DNA of 45,407 nucleotides from CAZEZY01 sp964516635. Its GTDB lineage: Bacteria; Pseudomonadota; Gammaproteobacteria; Burkholderiales; Burkholderiaceae_C. Both the position numbers and the translations under genes were made by a program. Where the stretch lies: positions 1 through 45,407 of the forward strand of contig CAZEZY010000002.1 of assembly GCA_964516635.1 (NCBI GenBank), given 5' to 3'. Each line of letters opens with the position of its first letter. Within the stretch, counting starts at the first letter, position 1. Below, one piece after another: positions 25,435-33,624 of the stretch. The notes under the pieces were generated by a model that was not told the origin of the DNA, did not search any database, and saw only the letters and a program-made list of their open reading frames with translations.

Positions 25435-26619
25435 ATGTCGTTTTTTCGCGATCTGAGCCTGTCGGCTGCCACGGCAGGTTTTGTGGCCGTGCTGGTGGGT
25501 TTCACCAGTTCAGTCGCCATCGTCTTTCAGGCAGCACAGGCTTTTGGGGCCACGCCTGAGCAGATCACGTCCTGGATATGGGCCTTGTGCCTCGGGATGG
25601 GCCTGTGTTCGGCGGTGCCTTCGCTGATGCTCCGGCAGCCTGTGATGGTCGCTTGGAGCACCCCGGGCGCAGCGGTGCTGGCCACCGCCGGTCTGGCGGG
25701 CGGCTTCACGCTGGCCCAGGCGGTCGGGGCCTTCATGATCAGCGCCATCCTGATCATCATTGTGGGGGCCTCGGGCTGGTTCGAGCGCATCATGAACCGC
25801 ATTCCGGTGGCGATTGCGGCTGCTCTGCTCGCCGGGGTGCTGGCTCGTTTCGGTCTGCAGGCATTCAGCGCGGCAGATACGGCCCTGCTGCTGGTGCTGG
25901 TCATGCTGACGGCCTACTTGCTGGGTCGGCGTTTCTTGCCGCGTTATGCCGTCCCGTTGACCTTGGTGGTGGCCATTGCATACGCTGGGCTCACCGGGCA
26001 ACTCAACCCCGGTGCCCTGACGCTGCAATGGGCGGTACCAGTCTGGGTGACGCCCGAATTCACATGGAGTGCGTTGGTCAGTCTGGCGCTGCCACTCTTC
26101 ATCGTGACCATGGCTTCGCAGAACCTACCCGGGGTGGCCGCCATCAGGGCAGCCGGGTATCCGATGCCGATTTCCCGGATCATCACCCTGACGGGGTTTT
26201 CCACGCTCGTGCTCGCGCCTTTCGGCGCCTTTGCCCTGAACTTGAGCGCCATCACCGCGTCCATCTGCATGGGCGAAGAGGCTCACCCTGACCGGAACAA
26301 ACGCTACACGGCTGCCGTGGTCTGCGGGGTGCTGTACCTGCTCATGGGTCTGGTGGGGGCGGCAGTGACGGGCCTGCTCCTGGCCTTTCCGCACGAGTTG
26401 GTGATGGCCATTGCGGGCCTGGCGTTGCTGGGCAGCATTTCCCAGGGTTTGCTGGTGGCTCTGCAGGACGAATCCCACCGCGAAGCCGCCATCATCACTT
26501 TTCTCGTCACCTTGAGTGGGGTGGTGGTGGCTGGCATCGGCTCCGCTTTCTGGGGGGTGGTGGCCGGCGCGGTCGCGCTGTTTGTGCAAAAGTATGGGTC
26601 CAGGAAGACGACAACATGA
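25435..26619 (+). CDS. benE: BenE-family (benzoate/H+ symporter-like) transporter
   Basis: A membrane carrier of 394 residues with eleven to twelve helices and the family sequences LVGFTSSVAIVFQAA and PVMVAWSTPGAAVLA and FGAFALNLSAITASICMG. Characterised BenE imports benzoate. Here the gene sits between gshA and gshB, ten bases after the former and overlapping the latter (ATGA), with no aromatic degradation genes nearby, so the real substrate may be different and related to glutathione or sulfur metabolism; that is inference from position. Confidence 0.9.
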   Translation: MSFFRDLSLSAATAGFVAVLVGFTSSVAIVFQAAQAFGATPEQITSWIWALCLGMGLCSAVPSLMLRQPVMVAWSTPGAAVLATAGLAGGFTLAQAVGAFMISAILIIIVGASGWFERIMNRIPVAIAAALLAGVLARFGLQAFSAADTALLLVLVMLTAYLLGRRFLPRYAVPLTLVVAIAYAGLTGQLNPGALTLQWAVPVWVTPEFTWSALVSLALPLFIVTMASQNLPGVAAIRAAGYPMPISRIITLTGFSTLVLAPFGAFALNLSAITASICMGEEAHPDRNKRYTAAVVCGVLYLLMGLVGAAVTGLLLAFPHELVMAIAGLALLGSISQGLLVALQDESHREAAIITFLVTLSGVVVAGIGSAFWGVVAGAVALFVQKYGSRKTTT

Positions 26620-27566
26620 ACATTCTTTTTGTGGCCGATCCCCTGGCCACCTTCAAGACCTACAAGGACAGCACCTTTGCCATGATGCGGGCGTTGCAGC
26701 GGCGTGGCCACACGGTGGCCGCCTGCGAACCTGCCCATCTGCAGTGGCAAAGCGGCGAACCCGTGACGGCCCTGCTGCGCCACATCACGCTCACGGGCGA
26801 TCTGGACGACTGGTATCGAGTCAGCCACCAGGGTCGCGAGGCGCTGAAAGACTTTGACGCGGTGCTCATGCGCAAGGACCCGCCGTTTGACAACGAGTAC
26901 TTCTATGCCACGCACTTGCTGGAACAAGCCGAGCGCGAGGGCGCGCGCGTGTTCAACCGGCCGAGGGCCCTGCGTGACCACCCGGAAAAACTGGCGCTGA
27001 TGGAGTTTGGCGATTTCGCGCCGCCCACGCTGGTGACGCGCTCGGCCGAAGCGATCCGCCATTTCCACGCCGAACACCGCGACATCATCCTCAAACCCCT
27101 GGACGGCATGGGCGGCATGGGCATCTTCCGCGTCGGGCCCGATGGCATGAACCTGGGTTCGATTGTGGAAACGCTCAACCACGGCGGTCACACCAGCGTG
27201 ATGGTGCAGCGTTACCTGCCCGAGATCGTGGCCGGTGACAAACGCCTGCTGCTGATCGGTGGCGAGGCCGCACCGTTCTGCCTCGCCCGGATTCCGCAAG
27301 GCAGTGAAGTGCGGGGCAACCTGGCTGCCGGCGGCAAAGGCGTGGCTCAGCCCCTCAGCGACAGCGACTGGGCGATTGCGCGGGCCATTGCCCCCCGGCT
27401 GGCCGAGCGCGGCCTGCTGCTCGTGGGGCTGGACGTGATTGGCAACCAGGTGACCGAGATCAACGTCACCAGCCCCACCTGCTTCCAGGAAATCCATCAG
27501 CAGACCGGCTTCGACGCGCCAGCCATGTTTGTGGATGCGCTGGAGCGGGCACTGGCTGCCCCGTGA
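26616..27566 (+). CDS. gshB: Glutathione synthetase
   Basis: Adds glycine to gamma-glutamylcysteine using ATP, the second step of glutathione synthesis. The 316 residues match the length of the E. coli enzyme. The N-terminal domain shows VLMRKDPPFDNEY, the ATP-grasp domain ILKPLDGMGGMGIFRV and the metal-binding end GLDVIGNQVTEINVTSPT. The ATG overlaps the benE stop, and the GTG of the vanZ gene overlaps its own stop (GTGA). Confidence 0.96.
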   Translation: MNILFVADPLATFKTYKDSTFAMMRALQRRGHTVAACEPAHLQWQSGEPVTALLRHITLTGDLDDWYRVSHQGREALKDFDAVLMRKDPPFDNEYFYATHLLEQAEREGARVFNRPRALRDHPEKLALMEFGDFAPPTLVTRSAEAIRHFHAEHRDIILKPLDGMGGMGIFRVGPDGMNLGSIVETLNHGGHTSVMVQRYLPEIVAGDKRLLLIGGEAAPFCLARIPQGSEVRGNLAAGGKGVAQPLSDSDWAIARAIAPRLAERGLLLVGLDVIGNQVTEINVTSPTCFQEIHQQTGFDAPAMFVDALERALAAP

Positions 27567-27946
27567 ATTTGGGCCGCGGGTTCAGGTTGGAGCGTCTGAT
27601 CCCTGGCTGGATGAAGGCCCTGTCTTTCTGGGTGGTCCTGACCGGCGTGGTGGTGCTCTCCCTCATGCCGGTGGCCCATCTGCCACCGCTGGCATTCGAT
27701 GTGTGGGACAAGGCCCAGCATGCATTCGGCTTCGCGGTGCTGACCCTGCTGGGTCTGTGGGCCTATCCGGGCCGGATGCGCCAGCTTCTGGCAGGTCTGT
27801 TGCTGCTCGGTGCGCTGATCGAACTCGCCCAGGGCGCCTCAGGCTGGCGCCATGGCGACTGGCTGGATCTGCTGGCCGATGCCATCGGGGTGGTGCTCGG
27901 CCTGATGGTGTGGGCCGTTTATCGGCGCCGGTCGCCAGCCGGCTGA
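27563..27946 (+). CDS. VanZ-family membrane protein
   Basis: A small membrane protein of 127 residues with four predicted helices. Family signatures are DKAQHAFGFAVL (conserved D-K-x-x-H) and ALIELAQ followed by GDWLDLLADAIG. VanZ proteins are of unclear function; the founding member modestly raises teicoplanin resistance. The GTG start overlaps the gshB stop and makes it the last gene of the gsh operon. It ends directly against the stop of the convergent SLC13 gene. It has no resistance genes around it. Confidence 0.86.
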   Translation: MNLGRGFRLERLIPGWMKALSFWVVLTGVVVLSLMPVAHLPPLAFDVWDKAQHAFGFAVLTLLGLWAYPGRMRQLLAGLLLLGALIELAQGASGWRHGDWLDLLADAIGVVLGLMVWAVYRRRSPAG

Positions 27947-29329
27947 TCACCAGGCCAGCACGGCCAGCGTGATCACCCCCATGGCCACCAGGTTCAACCA
28001 GAGTCCCGCTCGCATCATGCTGGCCTGTGAGACGCCACCGGAGCCGTAAACGATGGCGTTGGGTGGGGTGGCCACCGGCAGCATGAAGGCGCAGGAAGCG
28101 GCCATGGCCACCGCAGCGGCGATGGTCACCGGATTCAGTCCCCAGGTCGAAGCCATGCCCATGGCAATCGGAATGATGAGCGCGGCACTCGCCGTGTTGC
28201 TGACCAGCTCGGTCAACAGCACCACGAAGGCAACCAGCGCCAGCACCACCAGCAGGGTGGGTGCACCGGCCACCCACTGCATGAGGCTTTGCGCCAGAAA
28301 GTCGCTGCTGCCGGTGGTCGACATCACCTGGCTGAGCGTGAGCCCGCCACCGAACAACAGCAGAACCCCCCATTGCGTCTGGCGTTCCACATCCTGCCAA
28401 CGCAGCACGCCGGTGGCGCCCAGCAGGGCAATGGCGGCCAGGGCCACGAGTGTGTCCATGTCGGCCTGAATGCCCAGCCACCGGGCCAGTGGCGCACCGA
28501 ACACCCAGCCCGTCACGGTCAGACCGAAGATGACCAGCGTCAGCACCCTTTCGCGGGTCCAGACCCAGGGGGGTGTCTCTGCCATGCCATTGCTGGTGGA
28601 GGCGGTCGATGGGAGTTGTTCCAGATGAGGGCGCAACACCAGATAGAGCACCGCCACCATCAGCAGCAGCAGGACGGCGGCCAACGGCAGGCCCAGACGC
28701 AGCCATTCGGCAAAGCCGATGCCGGCCTGTGCCGCCGCGATCGCGTTGGGCGGGCTGCCCACGAGCGTGGCCATGCCCCCGATGCTGGCACTGTAGGCCA
28801 GACCCAGCAGCACGAAGGCCCGGTTCCGCTGTGCCACGGCCGATTCGGGGTCGGCATTCGTGGCCGACCGGGTGGGGAGCAGACCGAGTGCCAGGGGCAG
28901 CATCATGGCAGCCGTGGCGGTGTTGCTCAGCCACATGGACAACGAGGCCGTGAGACCGAAAAGGAGCAGCACCGCGACGGTCGCCCGTCCGCGGGCCAGC
29001 CTGAGCATTGACATGGCGAGGGCCTGATCGAGCTGGTGCCGCGACAGGGCTGCTGCGAGGGCAAATCCGCCCAGGAACAGGAAGATCACGGGCTGTGCAA
29101 ACGCGGCCAGTGCATCGCGAACCGTCAGGACGCCTGCCAGTGCGGCCAGCAGCGGCACCAGCAGCGCCGTGAAGCTCAGGTGCAGGGCCTGGGTCATCCA
29201 GAGGCTGCCAATCAGGGCAAACAGGGTCAGGCCGGTTCGCAGAGGTCCGTCATCGGGGGCCAGAGCGGCCACCAGGGCGGCAAAAGCCACACAGCCAAGC
29301 AAGCGCCATGGGGTGCCGATGAGGCTCAT
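27947..29329 (-). CDS. SLC13/DASS-family anion transporter
   Basis: A sodium-coupled carrier of 460 residues for dicarboxylates, sulfate or similar anions, with about eleven helices in two repeated halves. Each half has the diagnostic substrate loop: MWLSNTATAAMMLPLALG in the first and TELVSNTASAALIIPIA in the second. The start overlaps the stop of the glutamine amidotransferase gene (ATGA), so it is the last gene of a three-gene operon. Specificity cannot be decided from the sequence. Confidence 0.9.
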   Translation of the reverse strand: MSLIGTPWRLLGCVAFAALVAALAPDDGPLRTGLTLFALIGSLWMTQALHLSFTALLVPLLAALAGVLTVRDALAAFAQPVIFLFLGGFALAAALSRHQLDQALAMSMLRLARGRATVAVLLLFGLTASLSMWLSNTATAAMMLPLALGLLPTRSATNADPESAVAQRNRAFVLLGLAYSASIGGMATLVGSPPNAIAAAQAGIGFAEWLRLGLPLAAVLLLLMVAVLYLVLRPHLEQLPSTASTSNGMAETPPWVWTRERVLTLVIFGLTVTGWVFGAPLARWLGIQADMDTLVALAAIALLGATGVLRWQDVERQTQWGVLLLFGGGLTLSQVMSTTGSSDFLAQSLMQWVAGAPTLLVVLALVAFVVLLTELVSNTASAALIIPIAMGMASTWGLNPVTIAAAVAMAASCAFMLPVATPPNAIVYGSGGVSQASMMRAGLWLNLVAMGVITLAVLAW

Positions 29330-30102
29330 GCCCGCCTGGTCTCCAGGGGCAGACCCTCCACAAACACCTTCAGTTCACCGGGCTGGAACGCGGTCCAGGT
29401 TTCGTTGCGGGTGAGCGGGGCCGTGACGATCACGGCAGCGCGGTCACCGGGCTGGTTCACCTCGGCGAAATTCACGGTCCAGTCGTCGTCCATCAGGGTG
29501 GCTTGCGCAAACGGGTGTTGCCGAACCAGGTAATGCAGTTGCGTGCTGCAGTGGGCCCACAGCGCCTCGCCATTGGACAGCAGGAAATTGAACGTGCCAT
29601 GAGCACGGATGTGGGGCACCAGTTCCTGCAGGGTGAGGGTGAGTTCGGCCACCGTGGGCACCCCGGCGTGGGATTTCGCCAGTTCCTGCATCAGCCAGCA
29701 GAAGGCGCGCTCGCTGTCGGTGTCACCCACCGGTCGGAAGTGGCCGTGCAGGCGGGGGTGGTAATCCTTCAGGTCGCCATTGTGGGCAAACACCCAGTGC
29801 CGGCCCCAGAGCTCCCGGCTGAATGGGTGGGTGTTTTCCAGTTTCACGGCTCCTTCGGTGGCCTTGCGCACATGGGCGATGATGTGGGTGCTCTTGAGCG
29901 GGTACCGCCGCAGGAAATCGGCCATGGGCGAGTGCGCGGCGCTTTCGTGGTCCACAAACAGGCGCAGCCCCCGGCCCTCGAAGAACGCAATGCCCCAGCC
30001 ATCGGCATGGTGATCGGTGGCGCCACCACGGCGGCGGAAGCCGGTGAAGCTGAAGTTGGCGTCGGTGGGGGTGGCGCAGTTGAGTCCGAGAAGCTGGCAC
30101 AT
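29326..30102 (-). CDS. Class II glutamine amidotransferase (YafJ-like)
   Basis: An Ntn-hydrolase of 258 residues. The mature enzyme would begin at C2 (MCQLLGLNCATP), the nucleophile that releases ammonia from glutamine. Further conserved parts are HHADGWGIAFFEG, HIIAHVRKAT and FAHNGDLKDY. There is no synthase domain, so the acceptor is unknown, as for other YafJ proteins, which are proposed to act as gamma-glutamyl hydrolases. It lies between an EamA transporter gene (16 bases) and the SLC13 gene (overlap). Nearness to gsh genes could be coincidence. Confidence 0.92.
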   Translation of the reverse strand: MCQLLGLNCATPTDANFSFTGFRRRGGATDHHADGWGIAFFEGRGLRLFVDHESAAHSPMADFLRRYPLKSTHIIAHVRKATEGAVKLENTHPFSRELWGRHWVFAHNGDLKDYHPRLHGHFRPVGDTDSERAFCWLMQELAKSHAGVPTVAELTLTLQELVPHIRAHGTFNFLLSNGEALWAHCSTQLHYLVRQHPFAQATLMDDDWTVNFAEVNQPGDRAAVIVTAPLTRNETWTAFQPGELKVFVEGLPLETRRA

Positions 30103-30118
30103 GCTTCAAGCGTATCAC

Positions 30119-31021
30119 TCAAGTCTGGCGACTGGGCCACAACACCGAAGCAATCGACACCACCATCAGGCCCACGGCTACCCAGTCCTGCCAGAACAGG
30201 CGCTCACCCAGCCACACGGCGCCGCTGAACACCCCGAGCACCGGAATCATCATCACGCTGAGGGTGGAGGCGACCGGTGGCAGGCTGCGCGCCAGGAAAA
30301 ACCACGTGGCATGGGCGAACCCGAAAATCAGCACCCCGTTGTAAACGATCGCCCACACCGTTGTGGCCGTCATGGGTGGCCACTGTCCACTGGCCGGGCG
30401 CTCGAAGATCCATGCCAGCACCGACATGACCACCGCCGTCAGCGCGGTCATCCAGAACGACAGCGTGAGCGTGGCCGCCGGCAGGGTGGTGCGCCGCAAG
30501 AGTTGGGTCCCCCATGCCCATACCGCTGCCGCCACCAGGGCCAGGCCCACCGCCTGCGGTTGGCCACTGAGGGTGGTGAACTCGTGCCACAGCAGCAGAA
30601 CGACGCCGATCGCCGCGGCCCCCACGCCCAGCCAGCCTCGGCGGGTCAGGGTGGTGGCAAACAGCAAGGCACCCAGCAACGCCGAAAAGATCGGCATGGT
30701 GTAGCCCAGGATCGCCGCCCGTCCGCTGGAGAGCGCGCTGATGGCCAGGATGATGCACACGTGCCACACAAACATGTTGGTGGCAGCCAGCTTGAGCAGT
30801 TCCTTCCAGTGAGCGCCGCCCGGGCCCGCCGGCAGGCGCAGGGGGATCTTCAGGGCCAGCATCGCCAGTGCCAGCACAGGCAGGCCAAGCCACATCGAGA
30901 TGGCCCTGAAACTCAGCGCCGGGTAGTCGGTCACACCCAGTTTCATCACAGGCCAGTTCACGCCCCAGGCCAGGGTGAGCAACACCAGCAGGATGAGTTG
31001 TTGTCGGGTCAGGGCAGGCAT
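30119..31021 (-). CDS. DMT-superfamily transporter (EamA domains)
   Basis: A drug/metabolite transporter of 300 residues with ten helices in two EamA repeats. The first repeat shows LTLAWGVNWPVMKLGV near the start and the second ends in SVMMIPVLGVFSGAVWLGE, typical of the family. Many members export amino acids or metabolites; the substrate here is unknown. The ATG at 31021 gives the usual N-terminus; the longer frame up to 31192 overlaps pyrF and is rejected. It is the first gene of an operon with the amidotransferase and the SLC13 carrier, and diverges from pyrF. Confidence 0.88.
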   Translation of the reverse strand: MPALTRQQLILLVLLTLAWGVNWPVMKLGVTDYPALSFRAISMWLGLPVLALAMLALKIPLRLPAGPGGAHWKELLKLAATNMFVWHVCIILAISALSSGRAAILGYTMPIFSALLGALLFATTLTRRGWLGVGAAAIGVVLLLWHEFTTLSGQPQAVGLALVAAAVWAWGTQLLRRTTLPAATLTLSFWMTALTAVVMSVLAWIFERPASGQWPPMTATTVWAIVYNGVLIFGFAHATWFFLARSLPPVASTLSVMMIPVLGVFSGAVWLGERLFWQDWVAVGLMVVSIASVLWPSRQT

Positions 31022-31075
31022 GGGTCGAAGGCAAAACCGCACACTATCAGAAAATCCAGCCTGCACGAGCCTGCC

Positions 31076-31081
31076 TACAAT
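31076..31081 (+). promoter_or_regulatory. -10-like TACAAT just before pyrF
   Basis: TACAAT matches five of six bases of the sigma-70 -10 box and lies seven bases before the pyrF ATG at 31089, so a transcript would start at the start codon. No recognisable -35 hexamer lies at the normal distance. Confidence 0.45.
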
Positions 31082-31088
31082 CCGGTGC

Positions 31089-31931
31089 ATGAACTTCACC
31101 GACATGCTGCAGGCCGCCGAGCGCCAGAACCGTTCCATGCTGTGTGTGGGCCTGGACCCGGAGCCCGCCCGGTTTCCGCACGCCATGCGCAACGACCCTG
31201 GCCGGATTTACGATTTCTGTGCCGCCATCGTGGATGCCACGGCCGACCTGGCCATGGCCTTCAAGCCGCAGATCGCCTACTTTGCTGCCCACCGGGCCGA
31301 AGAACAGCTCGAACGCCTGATGGCCCATATCCGGGTGGCCGCACCCCAGGTGCCCATCATTCTGGATGCCAAGCGCGGCGACATCGGCAGCACCGCCGAA
31401 CAGTACGCGCGAGAGGCCTTCGAGCGGTATGGGGCCGACGCCGTCACCCTGTCACCTTTCATGGGCTTCGATTCGGTGCAACCTTACCTGCAATACCCGG
31501 GCAAAGGCGTGTATCTGCTGTGCCGTACCAGCAATCCGGGTGGTGACGACTTGCAGAGCCAGCGCCTGGCCAGCGTGGAGGGACAGCCGCTGCTGTATGA
31601 GCACATTGCCCGGCTGGCGCAAGGCCCCTGGAACCTGAATGGGCAGGTGGGTCTGGTCGTGGGGGCCACCTACCCGAGCGAAATTGCCCGCGTCCGGGAA
31701 ATCGCGCCCACGGTTCCCCTGCTGGTGCCCGGGGTGGGTGCACAAGGGGGTGATGCACGAGCCACGGTGCGGGCCGGCTGGCGTGGGACGGCATCGCGCA
31801 CCAGCGGGCTGGTGTCGGTGAATTCGTCACGAGCCATCCTCTACGCGAGTGCAGGCCCTGACTATGCCCTTGCCGCTCGCCAGGTGGCCGAACAGACGCG
31901 GGACATACTGGAAGCGGCTCGTGCGCAATGA
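31089..31931 (+). CDS. pyrF: Orotidine 5'-phosphate decarboxylase
   Basis: Makes UMP from orotidine 5'-phosphate, the last step of pyrimidine nucleotide synthesis. The 280-residue length and LDAKRGDIGST (about residues 92-102), with the catalytic K-D pair, identify the longer type 2 form of the enzyme; MLCVGLDP and GLVVGATYP and LVPGVGAQGGD are other conserved parts. There is no ribosome site; a TACAAT hexamer lies seven bases before the ATG, which suggests a leaderless mRNA. Confidence 0.95.
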   Translation: MNFTDMLQAAERQNRSMLCVGLDPEPARFPHAMRNDPGRIYDFCAAIVDATADLAMAFKPQIAYFAAHRAEEQLERLMAHIRVAAPQVPIILDAKRGDIGSTAEQYAREAFERYGADAVTLSPFMGFDSVQPYLQYPGKGVYLLCRTSNPGGDDLQSQRLASVEGQPLLYEHIARLAQGPWNLNGQVGLVVGATYPSEIARVREIAPTVPLLVPGVGAQGGDARATVRAGWRGTASRTSGLVSVNSSRAILYASAGPDYALAARQVAEQTRDILEAARAQ

Positions 31932-31983
31932 GGGGTGTCTTGTTTTCCTGCGATATGGGCGGGCCATGTAAGTTCGAGCACAA

Positions 31984-32013
31984 TTGACCATGAATGGCTT
32001 TTCAAGGTTAAAT
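31984..32013 (+). promoter_or_regulatory. Sigma-70-like promoter of the HD-GYP gene
   Basis: TTGACC (31984-31989) and TTAAAT (32008-32013) are separated by 18 bases, matching five and four of six consensus bases. The start codon follows seven bases after the -10 box, so transcription would begin at or one base before the ATG at 32021. Confidence 0.55.
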
Positions 32014-32020
32014 CGAGCAC

Positions 32021-33610
32021 ATGACCGAATCAACCTTTTTGTTGACTCGACTTGAGTTATTGAATCAGGTGGGGGCTGCGCTATCGAACGAGCGCAACAC
32101 GAATCGGTTGCTGGAAAACATCCTCTTGGCAGCCAAGAGCATTACCCATTCCGACGGGGGAACCCTCTATCTTGCGACGCCCGACGCGCGTTTCCTGCGG
32201 TTTGCGATCGTGCGTACCGACTCTCTGGGCATTTCCCTGGGTGGTGAGCATGGCCAACCCCTGAACGGAAAGTTCGGGGATATCGAGATGTTCGGGCCGG
32301 ATGGTTCACCCAATCACCGGATGGTTGCTGCTTATGCCGCGCATACCGGGCAGACGGTGAACATACCGGATGCCTACACCGCGGAAGGGTTTGATTTTTC
32401 GGGCACCCGGATTTTCGATGCCGCCAGTGGTTATCGCTCGAAGTCCTTCCTCACCGTGCCCATGAAGAACCACGACGGTGACTTGCTGGGTGTGTTGCAA
32501 CTGCTGAATGCCATTGATCCCGACACGGGTCAGGTCACCGAGTTTTCCCAGGCAGACCAGCGTTTGGCCGAGTCGCTCGCTTCTCAGGCCGCGGTGGCAC
32601 TGACCAATCGGCAATTGATCCGGCAACTGGAGGAACTGTTCGAATCGTTTGTTCAGCTCATCAACGTGGCCATTGACGAAAAGTCCCCTTATACCGGGGG
32701 GCACTGTGAGCGAGTGCCTGAATTGACCATGCTGCTGGCGCATGCCGTCAACGAAACGCAGGAAGGCCCACTTGCCGATGTGACGCTGACCGATAAAGAC
32801 TTTTACGAATTGCGCATCGCGGCCCTGCTCCATGATTGCGGCAAGGTTTCTACCCCCGTACACGTGGTGGACAAGGCCACCAAGCTGGAAACCCTGTTTG
32901 ACCGCATCCACCTGCTGGATGCCAAATTTGAAGCCGTTCGCAGAAGCCGTGAAGCTGCCATGTGGAAGGCAGTGGCCGAAGGGGCCGTTGGGCGGGAACT
33001 GGCCATGGCCGAATGGCAGGCCTGGTGCGCACAGATGGAAGACGACCGGGCTTTTCTGCGCAAAGCCAATGTCGGCGCCGAGCGCATGAGCGACGAAGAC
33101 CTCGCGCGCATACGATCGATCGCAACGGCTTATCACTGGGTCAACCCCGAGGGGCAGCATGAGCCCCTGATCTCACCGAATGAACTGGACAACCTGCTGA
33201 TCAAGGCCGGCACGCTGACCCCCGCCGAGCGGGAAATCATCAACCACCACATCGTGGCCACCATCAACATGCTGGAGCAACTGCCCTGGCCCAAGAACCT
33301 GCGCAACGTGCCCGAATATGCCGGCGGACATCACGAGCGCATGGACGGCAAAGGCTACCCCAAGGGTCTGAAGCGGGAACAGATGAGCTGGCAGGCCCGC
33401 ATGATGGGGATTGCTGACATCTTCGAGGCGCTCACGGCTTCCGATCGGCCGTACAAAAAGGCGATTCCGCTCTCAAGTGCCATTCAGATCATGGAAAAAT
33501 TCAAGGCCAATGGGCACATCGACCCCGATCTCTTCGATGTATTCCTGAATAAACAGGTTTACAAACGGTATGCAGAGCGTTTTCTTTCAGCGGAACAGAT
33601 CGACCTCTGA
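32021..33610 (+). CDS. GAF-HD-GYP protein, predicted cyclic-di-GMP phosphodiesterase
   Basis: A cytoplasmic protein of 529 residues. A GAF sensor domain (about 10-200) is followed by an HD-GYP domain with the metal pair H271-D272 (LLHDCGKV) and the family signature HHERMDGKGYP (437-447). HD-GYP enzymes break down cyclic-di-GMP to lower biofilm formation and favour movement. About 150 residues separate the HD pair from the signature, more than in short HD-GYP domains, and include a helical, charged segment. It is followed after 14 bases by a glycosyltransferase gene, so both may respond together. No ribosome site is seen before the ATG. Confidence 0.93.
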   Translation: MTESTFLLTRLELLNQVGAALSNERNTNRLLENILLAAKSITHSDGGTLYLATPDARFLRFAIVRTDSLGISLGGEHGQPLNGKFGDIEMFGPDGSPNHRMVAAYAAHTGQTVNIPDAYTAEGFDFSGTRIFDAASGYRSKSFLTVPMKNHDGDLLGVLQLLNAIDPDTGQVTEFSQADQRLAESLASQAAVALTNRQLIRQLEELFESFVQLINVAIDEKSPYTGGHCERVPELTMLLAHAVNETQEGPLADVTLTDKDFYELRIAALLHDCGKVSTPVHVVDKATKLETLFDRIHLLDAKFEAVRRSREAAMWKAVAEGAVGRELAMAEWQAWCAQMEDDRAFLRKANVGAERMSDEDLARIRSIATAYHWVNPEGQHEPLISPNELDNLLIKAGTLTPAEREIINHHIVATINMLEQLPWPKNLRNVPEYAGGHHERMDGKGYPKGLKREQMSWQARMMGIADIFEALTASDRPYKKAIPLSSAIQIMEKFKANGHIDPDLFDVFLNKQVYKRYAERFLSAEQIDL

Positions 33611-33624
33611 CCAATCGCCATTGC

